From positions 4,030,001 to 4,094,000 of the forward strand of contig NZ_CP086068.1 of assembly GCF_020783335.1 (NCBI RefSeq): DNA of 64,000 nucleotides. Direction: 5' to 3'. The DNA comes from Mucilaginibacter daejeonensis. GTDB lineage: Bacteria; Bacteroidota; Bacteroidia; Sphingobacteriales; Sphingobacteriaceae. The notes below the pieces were generated by a model that was given only the letters and a program-made list of their open reading frames with translations, had not been told where the DNA came from and made no database searches. Both the position numbers and the translations under genes were made by a program. This document shows positions 51,029-58,560 of the stretch, piece by piece (position 1 is the stretch's first letter; every line of letters begins with the position of its first letter).

Positions 51029-52312
51029 TTAGGCTCTCTTGTCGATAAATTTGATCGGCTTGCGCGTGGCCTCAGTGAACTGTATCTTTTGGATCTGTTC
51101 GGCCGTCACATACTTGATATGCGGACTAACCCTTAACCGGGCCTGCAGGTACGCGCGGATCTGGTGATCACACTCTTCGGTCTCTTCGGCTGGCACTACG
51201 TATAGCAATACCTCATCAAGGCCTACATCATTAGAGTACACCTCGATCACAAAGTCCAGTATCTCTTCGCGCTCGTTCAGCAGATCGAATAATGCCGGCG
51301 GGTAAAGCGTAGTACCTTTGAATTTGATCATTTGCTTTTTACGACCGATGATGGACGATAAACGCAGGCTCTCGTTACCGCAAGCGCAAGGCTCGTCAAA
51401 GTACATGCAAATGTCGCCCGTTTTGTAGCGTAATAAAGGCATTCCCTCAACGCCCAGGGTGGTAATGGTCACCTCGCCGGGAATGTTAGGACCTACCGGA
51501 TCATTGTTCTCATCGAGAAGCTCAACGATCATCAGGTCGGGTTGATAGTGGCCTCCCCTGCCCTGACCGCATTCGGTAAAGGCCGTTTGCATCTCGGTGC
51601 TGGCGTAGGTGGAGTAAAGCGGTATATCCCAAGCATCAGTGATCTTTTTACCCAGAATATTCAAACTAAAATCAGTATTCCGGATATTTTCCCCGATACA
51701 GATCGCTTTTTTGACCGATGTACTATTGATGTCGATGCCAGTCTCCCTAGCAAATTGGATCAGCTTAAGGATGAACGAAGGCACCGCCACGATCGCCGTA
51801 GGTTTCAGTCGCTTGATGGTCTCCCATTGCAATGCAGGCACACCCGGCCCTAACCGCACCACGCTGGCACCTAACATTCGTATACCCGAATAATAGGCTA
51901 TACCCGCCATGAACTGCCTATCGAGTGTTAGCATTAGTTGGTATACATCGTCCTTTGAGCCATCGGCACATACAAAGGAGTTATATTCGTTATAGGCCAG
52001 TCGCTTAAGGTCATTCTCGCTCAAAGCTATGGTCACTGGGCTACCCAAGGTACCGGAGGTCGACATGTATTCGGCCACCTCATTGCGTGGTATACATAAG
52101 AAGTCGTCGTTCTGGCGTTGCAGATCATCCTTGGTGGTCACGGGTAGCAGGCGCAGGTCATCCACCGACCTAATGGCATCGATATCCACCTCGTGGCGGG
52201 CAAATAGGTCCTTGTAGAACGGCGATCGCTGAGACAGATATACCAGTAGCTCCTGCAGCTTTTGCTGCTGGGTCAAGGTCGGGTTATCGGCTTTGTCTGC
52301 TAAATATTCCAT
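51029..52312 (-). CDS. PaaK-like adenylate-forming ligase (aryl starter activation)
   Basis: A 427-residue member of the phenylacetate-CoA ligase branch of ANL enzymes. Visible motifs are EYMSTSGTLGSPVTIALSEN (P-loop), YSTYASTEMQTAFTEC, and RYKTGDICMYFDEPCACGNE; the C-terminal EATRKPIKFIDKRA carries the likely catalytic Lys. It should activate 4-coumarate to AMP and load it on an ACP or CoA. It lies 89 bases upstream of the ammonia-lyase gene and starts the right block. Confidence 0.85.
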   Translation of the reverse strand: MEYLADKADNPTLTQQQKLQELLVYLSQRSPFYKDLFARHEVDIDAIRSVDDLRLLPVTTKDDLQRQNDDFLCIPRNEVAEYMSTSGTLGSPVTIALSENDLKRLAYNEYNSFVCADGSKDDVYQLMLTLDRQFMAGIAYYSGIRMLGASVVRLGPGVPALQWETIKRLKPTAIVAVPSFILKLIQFARETGIDINSTSVKKAICIGENIRNTDFSLNILGKKITDAWDIPLYSTYASTEMQTAFTECGQGRGGHYQPDLMIVELLDENNDPVGPNIPGEVTITTLGVEGMPLLRYKTGDICMYFDEPCACGNESLRLSSIIGRKKQMIKFKGTTLYPPALFDLLNEREEILDFVIEVYSNDVGLDEVLLYVVPAEETEECDHQIRAYLQARLRVSPHIKYVTAEQIQKIQFTEATRKPIKFIDKRA

Positions 52313-52422
52313 TACTCGTAGTTATTATCCAGCGTTGATGTTGCTTACCTCAATGCCTTATCAGCCTGAACTGCACAACAGGCCGGGCACCAAATTTAGT
52401 AAAAAAGCGGAAAGCACTTTGC

Positions 52423-52459
52423 TACGCTACAAACAACCGATATGCTTGTTTGTAGCGTA
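52423..52459. repeat. 14-bp inverted repeat before the esterase gene
   Basis: TACGCTACAAACAA (52423-52436) is the perfect complement of TTGTTTGTAGCGTA (52446-52459), with a 9-base loop. It ends 8 bases before the ATG at 52468. It may be an operator or an mRNA hairpin at the start codon. Confidence 0.65.
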
Positions 52460-52467
52460 TATACCGT

Positions 52468-53394
52468 ATGAGATCAGTTGCCGTCCTTATATTATCCGTC
52501 ATGCTACCTGCCCTGGCATCAGCCCAAACCATTACCGGGATACGGTATAAGGATCACGTATTCGCTAAGGTGACCGAGCTAAAGGATCAGCGTTATGATA
52601 ATGGCCAGGATAAAAAGGACAAGGCACACCTGTTCGACCTGTACACACCGGAGGGCGACACGCATACTGGCAGGCCGCTGATCATTTGGATGCACGGCGG
52701 TGGGTTCAAGTTCGGATCAAAGGATGCTAAAGGCGTTGAGCTATGGAGCCGTGATTTTGCCCAACGCGGCTATGTGGCGGTGTCGCTTAATTACACTCTG
52801 AGTAAAAAGTTCCCGATATTCAATTTTGATGAGTTGCTACGCAGTGCCTACTTTGCCGTGCAAGACCTGCATGAAGCGGTGGCCTACTTTAAAAAGAACC
52901 ATACCCGCTATGGAATCGACCCTGACCAGATATTTTTGGCCGGTAACTCTGCCGGTGGAATGATCGCTTTGCAGGCGGCGTTCGTGAGCAATGCTACGCT
53001 GGCCAAATTTGTGAACCTGCCGGACACTGTTGCCGGGGCCAAGATCACCACCATACCTAAAGCAGCGGGTGTGATCAACTTTTGGGGTGGCATATTCGAC
53101 CTTAACTGGTTAAAGAATAGCCGTACACCGGTGTTCACCGTTCATGGCAGTACCGATGGTACCTTGTCGCCTACGCATAAAGATGCGCCATTGTACGGCA
53201 GTATCGACATCCACCAAAAAGCTGATGAGATAGGTCTGCCCAATGGCATCAAGATATTTGAGGGCTATTCGCACGAGTTACAAAAGCATTTTAACCCGGT
53301 CTTTGGCGTAGGCAAAGGCACCAAGCAGCGTTGGATGGAAGCATCGGACCTGGCGGCCAAGTTCATGTACCAGCAGGTGCTGAGCAAAAAATAG
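52468..53394 (+). CDS. Secreted alpha/beta-hydrolase (carboxylesterase type)
   Basis: A 308-residue protein with a signal peptide (MRSVAVLILSVMLPALASAQ). The oxyanion motif is IWMHGGGFKFG, the nucleophile LAGNSAGGMIAL, the acid likely Asp in HGSTDGTLSP, and the base His in YSHELQKHF. This is the HSL/carboxylesterase layout. The substrate is unknown. It is just outside the pigment cluster, divergent from its ligase gene; a role in pigment ester turnover is possible but not shown. Confidence 0.85.
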   Translation: MRSVAVLILSVMLPALASAQTITGIRYKDHVFAKVTELKDQRYDNGQDKKDKAHLFDLYTPEGDTHTGRPLIIWMHGGGFKFGSKDAKGVELWSRDFAQRGYVAVSLNYTLSKKFPIFNFDELLRSAYFAVQDLHEAVAYFKKNHTRYGIDPDQIFLAGNSAGGMIALQAAFVSNATLAKFVNLPDTVAGAKITTIPKAAGVINFWGGIFDLNWLKNSRTPVFTVHGSTDGTLSPTHKDAPLYGSIDIHQKADEIGLPNGIKIFEGYSHELQKHFNPVFGVGKGTKQRWMEASDLAAKFMYQQVLSKK

Positions 53395-53470
53395 TTAGCG
53401 CCGCGAACAATTCGTTAAACCTTACCGTTATAAGGTCATTCTATATATCTGAATTAACCACTGATATTTT

Positions 53471-53740
53471 ATGAAGATCATCAAGTTAAGCCTTGTGGCC
53501 GCTTTCACGGCAGCAAGCATCGTTATTGCCGACGCTGCCCCTGTGGTGCACGTTACCACCGAGAGTTACGGCCAGCCAAAACCGCCACCACCACCGCCAG
53601 ACCCGCTGCACTTGTTCAGTAAGAAAGGTAGCCGTTCATCGCGCGCCCGAGCGCCACGACGCCGGAAGGTGAGCTTCCCTAAAGTGAAGCTGCCATCACG
53701 CCCGGCACCGCCGCCAGGAGCGCCACCGCGACCTTTCTAA
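53471..53740 (+). CDS. Small secreted proline-rich protein, copy 1
   Basis: An 89-residue protein. The signal peptide (MKIIKLSLVAAFTAASIVIA) is followed by GQPKPPPPPPDPLHLFSKKG, a basic RRR region, FPKVKLPSRP and a Pro/Gly end. It shares this order (K-P6-xPxxLFxKK, basic, FPKxxxP, PPG) with the protein at 54687-54992, on the other side of the DoxX gene. The family is not recognised. Confidence 0.7.
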   Translation: MKIIKLSLVAAFTAASIVIADAAPVVHVTTESYGQPKPPPPPPDPLHLFSKKGSRSSRARAPRRRKVSFPKVKLPSRPAPPPGAPPRPF

Positions 53741-53762
53741 TAATGAATGATCGATATTTGAG

Positions 53763-53790
53763 GCCCGCATTACATGATGCGGGCTTTTTT
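53763..53790 (+). terminator. Terminator after proline-rich copy 1
   Basis: GCCCGCAT (53763-53770) and ATGCGGGC (53777-53784) form an 8-bp GC-rich stem with a 6-base loop, followed by TTTTTT. Confidence 0.88.
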
Positions 53791-53830
53791 GTATATGGCG
53801 ATGATCTGTACACAATATGGTCATACCTTA

Positions 53831-54517
53831 TTACTTCTTCACCGAACGTTCATACTTGTCAAGCGAATGATCCAGCCGCTCGCCTTTTAGGTGAATATCC
53901 TCGCAAAATATTCGGCAGGCCTTCGTGTCCTTATCACCACGGCACTGTAGCTGACAATCGGCATAAGTGTTGCGCGGCTTGATATCATAGATCTGTGTGA
54001 GCAGCATAATGACCGTCACCATGGTTACCAGTACCCCTCCAAAGAATTTGAATGGGAAATGCCGGTCGTTAACACTGAGATCTAAAGGCTCAGGCCACTG
54101 ACGTGCAAAGATCGGCCTTAATTTATAATAGTCCCAGCAAATGAGGAAAAGGTTAGCTAACAACATCAAAGGCGACGAGACGAGCGAACCATCGAACCTG
54201 ACGGCCAACGACAGTACGCAGATATTGGTAATGATCGGCAGGTACAACAAGGCACCCAGCGTGGCCGTGCGCGGTATGAGTAGCAAGATGGCTGCGGTCA
54301 TTTGAGCTACGCCGATGAAGGTGTAATAATATCCGGTATAACTCAACGCTTCGAGATAATGCCCCATGGGGTGGTTCACTGATAGTGACGTGAATCGCTC
54401 GCCCATGATCTTGACAAAACCTGAGGGTAAGAAGCCTAATGCTAGGGCCACTCTACAGAAAATGGCAAAATAGCCTAACCACTTATTGCGCCTTAACCTA
54501 ATATACAATCTAAACAT
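53831..54517 (-). CDS. DoxX family membrane protein
   Basis: A 228-residue protein with four to five TMs. It has the DoxX-like start FCRVALALGFLPSGFVKIMG, then TGYYYTFIGVAQMTAAILLL, and a periplasmic/cytosolic tail with four Cys (ADCQLQCRGDKDTKACRIFC). The ATG at 54517 was chosen because a promoter at 54538-54568 lies inside the longer frame (start 54580). Some DoxX proteins act with thiol or redox enzymes; the Cys-rich tail fits such a role but does not prove it. Confidence 0.78.
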   Translation of the reverse strand: MFRLYIRLRRNKWLGYFAIFCRVALALGFLPSGFVKIMGERFTSLSVNHPMGHYLEALSYTGYYYTFIGVAQMTAAILLLIPRTATLGALLYLPIITNICVLSLAVRFDGSLVSSPLMLLANLFLICWDYYKLRPIFARQWPEPLDLSVNDRHFPFKFFGGVLVTMVTVIMLLTQIYDIKPRNTYADCQLQCRGDKDTKACRIFCEDIHLKGERLDHSLDKYERSVKK

Positions 54518-54537
54518 AAAAAAAGTACTTTTATTTT

Positions 54538-54568
54538 CAAAGTTAGTTATTGTACGCTGGACCGTCAA
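54538..54568 (-). promoter_or_regulatory. Promoter of the DoxX gene
   Basis: On the minus strand TTG (54566-54568) is followed by a 20-base spacer and TAACTTTG (54538-54545), a full Bacteroidota match. It gives a leader of about 14 bases to the ATG at 54517. Confidence 0.68.
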
Positions 54569-54686
54569 CATTTTAGCCATCTAATATCCTATTTAATTGT
54601 GTGCCGATAGATATTTATATACCTTGTGATCAAGCGCCACCTGCACAATTGCGCTTAAAAATACATCGTTAACTAAAAAAGTGCTT

Positions 54687-54992
54687 ATGAATTTATCACG
54701 CACACTGACCGTTATGGCCATATTTGCCTTGAGCACCGCGGCTACACAAGCGGCCTTTGCACAGACCGCCCCGGCAGACAGCCGGCAGGAACACCCTAAA
54801 CCGCCGCCACCGCCGCCAAACCCTTTCGACCTTTTTAAAAAGAAGAAGAAAAAAGACTCGACCAAGGTAAATCCTAAAGATACCATTGGATCTGCCACAA
54901 AAGATTCGACCCGCAAACGCAGAGGATTCCGTTTCCCGAAACTTCCGCATCCGGGCGAGCCCCGCCCTACCCCACCGGGAGGTACTATTTGA
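54687..54992 (+). CDS. Small secreted proline-rich protein, copy 2
   Basis: A 101-residue protein. The signal peptide (MNLSRTLTVMAIFALSTAAT) is followed by HPKPPPPPPNPFDLFKKKKK, a Lys/Asp/Thr-rich linker, RKRRGFRFPKLPHPGEPRP and TPPGGTI. It is a paralogue of the protein at 53471-53740. A GTG two codons upstream is possible, but the ATG is preferred. The function is unknown. Confidence 0.7.
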   Translation: MNLSRTLTVMAIFALSTAATQAAFAQTAPADSRQEHPKPPPPPPNPFDLFKKKKKKDSTKVNPKDTIGSATKDSTRKRRGFRFPKLPHPGEPRPTPPGGTI

Positions 54993-54999
54993 TCATATT

Positions 55000-55029
55000 A
55001 AAAAGGCTATCGGCATCGATAGCCTTTTT
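55000..55029. terminator. Terminator after proline-rich copy 2
   Basis: AAAAAGGCTATCG (55000-55012) and CGATAGCCTTTTT (55017-55029) form a perfect 13-bp stem with a 4-base loop. Confidence 0.9.
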
Positions 55030-55051
55030 GGTGAATGAACATTTCAAGAAT

Positions 55052-55082
55052 TTGCTCGGCATGATAGCACTTCTTATTTTTA
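55052..55082 (+). promoter_or_regulatory. Promoter before the His/Cys-tail protein gene
   Basis: TTG (55052-55054), a 20-base spacer, then TATTTTTA (55075-55082), one base off TAnnTTTG. The expected start lies only a few bases before the ATG at 55093, so the true start may be the ATG at 55108. Confidence 0.5.
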
Positions 55083-55092
55083 TGCTCGAACG

Positions 55093-55908
55093 ATGACCTT
55101 GAAAAGCATGACCACGGCCGAACAAGCGCTTTGGGACAAGATCCAGAACTTCCAATTAGACGACGAGGCACATGACCTTCAATTCACTGACAGGCTGGCC
55201 CGGGAGAATGGCTGGACCAAAGCCTATGCCTTAAGGGTAATTGAAGAGTACCGTAAATTTCTTTTCCTTTGCTGCGTCTCGACCTCTGGCATCACCCCTT
55301 CAGATGCCGTGGATCAGGCCTGGCACTTACACCTCACCTACACCCGATCATACTGGGTAGACCTTTGCCGTAACACCCTTGATCGTGAGATCCATCACAA
55401 TCCTACACAAGGCGGTAAAAAGGAGGCCGATAAGTTCGACGGCATGTACACTGATATGTTCGACCTGTATACCCAAAAATTCGGTGTGCCTCCACCGGCA
55501 GATATTTGGCCAGCCAATGAGCAACGCTTTTCAGACATCGATTTCAGGCGGGTGAACGTAGGGCGGTACTTACCTGTGAACAGGCATATCATCACCGCAC
55601 TAAAAGTGGTAGGCATGCTCACATTAGCGATGATCGGCCTTATCGTTGTTCCGGCCTATTTCCCGCGGATCGATAAAAGTTTAATAGCGGTACTCCTGAT
55701 CATTGCCTGCGTGTTGGTCTTCAGCAAAGGCGACGTCAGTACAAATAACAACAGCGGTGACAGCGGCGATGGAGGCACCAGTTACGATAGCCATCACGGT
55801 CATCACAGCGACGGCCATCACGGCGGGGATCATGGTTGCAGCAGCGGCTGCTCAGGCTGTTCGGCATCAGGTTGCAGCGGTTGTGGCAGTGGATGCGGAG
55901 GAGATTGA
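55093..55908 (+). CDS. Glycine-rich-domain-like membrane protein with His/Cys-rich tail
   Basis: A 271-residue protein. The N-terminal cytosolic part has the motif DAVDQAWHLHLTYTRSYWVD, seen in GRDP/TIGR04222-type proteins, then two TMs (about residues 175-215). The C-terminal tail is DSHHGHHSDGHHGGDHGCSS followed by repeated GCSGC-type steps. Such a tail could bind metals such as Zn, Ni or Cu (inference). It may start at M6. It lies between proline-rich copy 2 and pta. Confidence 0.7.
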   Translation: MTLKSMTTAEQALWDKIQNFQLDDEAHDLQFTDRLARENGWTKAYALRVIEEYRKFLFLCCVSTSGITPSDAVDQAWHLHLTYTRSYWVDLCRNTLDREIHHNPTQGGKKEADKFDGMYTDMFDLYTQKFGVPPPADIWPANEQRFSDIDFRRVNVGRYLPVNRHIITALKVVGMLTLAMIGLIVVPAYFPRIDKSLIAVLLIIACVLVFSKGDVSTNNNSGDSGDGGTSYDSHHGHHSDGHHGGDHGCSSGCSGCSASGCSGCGSGCGGD

Positions 55909-55925
55909 CAGATAGGTGATTTAAC

Positions 55926-55955
55926 TTGCTGCACAACTATTAGCTGCTATATTTG
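55926..55955 (+). promoter_or_regulatory. Promoter of pta
   Basis: TTG (55926-55928), a 19-base spacer, and TATATTTG (55948-55955) match the Bacteroidota pattern in full. Transcription would start near 55962, about 44 bases before the ATG at 56006, which excludes the longer GTG-start frame. Confidence 0.7.
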
Positions 55956-56005
55956 TCATTACCGTGCCGGCCCGCCGGCAGTGTGTAAAAGCTATCTACC
56001 CTACC

Positions 56006-58099
56006 ATGATCAAAACCGTTTTCATCACCAGTACTGAGCCCTACAGCGGCAAATCCATCGTATCATTAGGCCTCATCAATATGCTTTTGGGCAAGGCGCA
56101 AAAGATAGGTTATTTTAAGCCCATCATCAGCACGCCAGGGGGTAAGCAAGACGACCATATCCGTACCGTGCTGCAATACTTCGATCTGCCTGTAAGCTAT
56201 GAAGATGCCCATGCCTTTACCTGGCAAGAGGCCATGCAACGTTCGGAGAACGACAGCCAAGGCGAGATGATCGACACCATTATCCGAAAGTACAAGCAAC
56301 TGGAGGACAAGTACGACTTTACGGTGATCGAGGGTAGCGACTATCAGGGCGAAGGCACGGCCTTTGAGTTTGAGGTTAACGCATCGATAGCCAAGAACCT
56401 GGGCGCGCCGGTGATTGTGACCTTATCGGGCGAGAACAAGACCACAGCTCAGGTAGCCAATTCGGCCATTACAGTGGTACGTAATTTTGAATCGCGCGAG
56501 TTACAGATATTGGCGGTTATCGTTAACAAAATAGCCCATGAGCAGGTGGCCGATGTGCAGGAACTCCTCACCGCCCAACTGCCGCAAGGCGTGATCGTGA
56601 CGGTGATCCCCACCACACGCGGCCTGCAGGCACCTACCATGAAAGAGATATGCGAGAGCCTGAACGCCAAGCTACTTTTTGGTGCCGAACGCCTGAGCAA
56701 CCAGGTGGACAACTTTGTGACCGGCGCCATGCAAGTACCTAATTTTTTACGGTTCATTAAAGACAACCTGCTCATCATCACCCCCGGCGACCGTGGCGAC
56801 ATCATTATTGCGGCGTTACAGGCCAACCTATCCACCAGCTATCCGCAGATCGCCGGTATAGTGCTTACGGCCGATACCGTACCCGAGGAGCCGATCATCA
56901 GGCTTATAGAAGGTCTGCAAACGGTGGTGCCGATCATAGCGGTCAAAAGTGGGACCTTTCAAACCACTACCGAGATAGGCAACATCCGCTCAAAGATCAC
57001 GCCTGATAATACCAAGAAGATACAATTGGCCATTGACGTGTTCAATAAACACGTTGACGTAGCCAAGCTCGACCAGCAGATCGTCACCTTTAAACATAGC
57101 GGCGGCATCACTCCGCGCATGTTCCAGTACCAGCTTACCAACTGGGCCAAGGGTCAAAAGAAACACATCGTACTTCCTGAAGGTAACGACGAACGCATCC
57201 TGCGTGCAGCTGCGCGTTTGGTTAGCCAGGACATCGTGACCCTGACCTTGCTGGGCAACCCCGACGATATTTGGGCCAACATCAAACGCATCGGCCTCAA
57301 CCTGGACCCTACCAAGATCAACATCGTGAACCCGGCCGCATCTGAGTTTTATGAAGATTACGTGAACACGCTCTACGAACTGCGTAAAAATAAAAATGTG
57401 AACATGGAAATGGCTACCGACATGATGACCGACGTATCCTACTTCGGCACTATGATGGTGTATAAAGGCCACGCCGATGGTATGGTTTCGGGCGCGGTAC
57501 ATACCACCCAGCATACCATTCGCCCGGCCTTACAATTTGTGAAGACGAAGCCGGGGATTTCAGTGGTATCTTCAGTATTCTTTATGTGTTTGCCCGACCG
57601 TGTATCGGTATTTGGCGATTGTGCCGTAAACCCCAACCCTACTGCCGAGCAACTGGCCGAGATCGCCATATCATCGGCCGAGAGCAGCAGTCGTTTCGGT
57701 ATCGAGCCACGCATCGCCATGTTATCGTACTCATCGGGCACGTCGGGCGAGGGCGAGGATGTAGAAAAAGTACGCCGTGCCACCGAGATCGTAAAGACCA
57801 AACGCCCTGATCTAAAAGTGGAGGGCCCGATACAGTATGACGCTGCCGTGGACCCGATCGTGGGTAAAAGCAAGCTCCCGGGCTCAGAAGTAGCAGGGCA
57901 GGCCAGCGTGCTCATCTTCCCCGACCTGAACACCGGGAACAACACCTACAAGGCCGTACAACGCGAGACCGGCGCCCTGGCCATTGGCCCCATGCTGCAA
58001 GGCCTCAACAAACCCGTGAACGACCTCAGTCGCGGCTGTACCGTAGATGATATATTTAACACGGTGATCATTACAGCTATTCAGGCGCAGGAGGAGTAG
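56006..58099 (+). CDS. pta: Phosphate acetyltransferase (long form)
   Basis: A 697-residue enzyme that interconverts acetyl-CoA and acetyl phosphate. The N-terminal part is a P-loop (BioD-like) domain with ITSTEPYSGKSIVSLG, a DRTGG-like middle domain follows, and the C-terminal catalytic PTA_PTB domain has KHIVLPEGNDERILRAAARL, DGMVSGAVHTTQHTIRPALQ and LNTGNNTYKAVQRETGALAI. The start MIKTVFITSTEPYSGKSIVS fits the family. It works with ackA downstream to make ATP and acetate. A small IVP-family gene separates the two. Confidence 0.95.
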   Translation: MIKTVFITSTEPYSGKSIVSLGLINMLLGKAQKIGYFKPIISTPGGKQDDHIRTVLQYFDLPVSYEDAHAFTWQEAMQRSENDSQGEMIDTIIRKYKQLEDKYDFTVIEGSDYQGEGTAFEFEVNASIAKNLGAPVIVTLSGENKTTAQVANSAITVVRNFESRELQILAVIVNKIAHEQVADVQELLTAQLPQGVIVTVIPTTRGLQAPTMKEICESLNAKLLFGAERLSNQVDNFVTGAMQVPNFLRFIKDNLLIITPGDRGDIIIAALQANLSTSYPQIAGIVLTADTVPEEPIIRLIEGLQTVVPIIAVKSGTFQTTTEIGNIRSKITPDNTKKIQLAIDVFNKHVDVAKLDQQIVTFKHSGGITPRMFQYQLTNWAKGQKKHIVLPEGNDERILRAAARLVSQDIVTLTLLGNPDDIWANIKRIGLNLDPTKINIVNPAASEFYEDYVNTLYELRKNKNVNMEMATDMMTDVSYFGTMMVYKGHADGMVSGAVHTTQHTIRPALQFVKTKPGISVVSSVFFMCLPDRVSVFGDCAVNPNPTAEQLAEIAISSAESSSRFGIEPRIAMLSYSSGTSGEGEDVEKVRRATEIVKTKRPDLKVEGPIQYDAAVDPIVGKSKLPGSEVAGQASVLIFPDLNTGNNTYKAVQRETGALAIGPMLQGLNKPVNDLSRGCTVDDIFNTVIITAIQAQEE

Positions 58100-58114
58100 C
58101 TTTATTAGTTAATG

Positions 58115-58552
58115 GTTCATGGTTCATAGTAGCTCATTTATTTAACTTGTAACAAACGCTTCATGGCATTTAGATTTGAGAATTTGCAGGTTTGGCAAAG
58201 GGCTATGGACTTAGATGATCAGATCAACTTACTGACTAAAAACTTTCCGAAAGACGAACTTTATTTACTTACCTCTCAGATAAAACGGGCTGCCGATTCG
58301 GTCGTACTAAATATTGCCGAAGGTTCTACGGGTCAAACAAAAGCTATATTTAAGTTATTCCTGAGCTATTCGATGCGGTCAGCCATTGAGGTCGTCAGCT
58401 GCCTATTTATCGCAAAACGCAGAAATTATATTTCAGATGAACATTTCAAAGCCTTGTACGCTGATTACGAGTCGTTGGTGAAGATGCTAACATCACTTAA
58501 AAACTCGATATAGGCATAGTCAACGTCCAGACTCCTTCCATGAACCATGAAC
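58115..58552. repeat. 13-bp inverted repeats flanking the IVP-family gene
   Basis: GTTCATGGTTCAT (58115-58127) and its complement ATGAACCATGAAC (58540-58552) flank the gene at 58163-58513. Each arm contains a tandem GGTTCAT-type step. The right arm reaches the start region of ackA. This may mark the ends of an inserted unit. Confidence 0.6.
58163..58513 (+). CDS. Four-helix-bundle protein (IVP / 23S rRNA intervening-sequence family)
   Basis: A 116-residue all-helical protein: FRFENLQVWQRAMDLDDQIN, then FPKDELYLLTSQIKRAADSV, VLNIAEGSTGQTKAIFKLFL and a C-terminal helix. The pattern (LxVWQxAxxL, F..E.Y.L..Q..RAA.SV..NIAEG) is diagnostic for the IVP family, first seen in 23S rRNA intervening sequences but common as a stand-alone gene in Bacteroidota. 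The cellular role is unknown. It sits between pta and ackA with inverted repeats on both sides. Confidence 0.88.
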   Translation: MAFRFENLQVWQRAMDLDDQINLLTKNFPKDELYLLTSQIKRAADSVVLNIAEGSTGQTKAIFKLFLSYSMRSAIEVVSCLFIAKRRNYISDEHFKALYADYESLVKMLTSLKNSI

Positions 58553-58560
58553 TATTATCT

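Noticed and set aside
55964..56005. GTG-started extension of pta
   Set aside because: It begins at the predicted transcription start and adds residues not seen in Pta.
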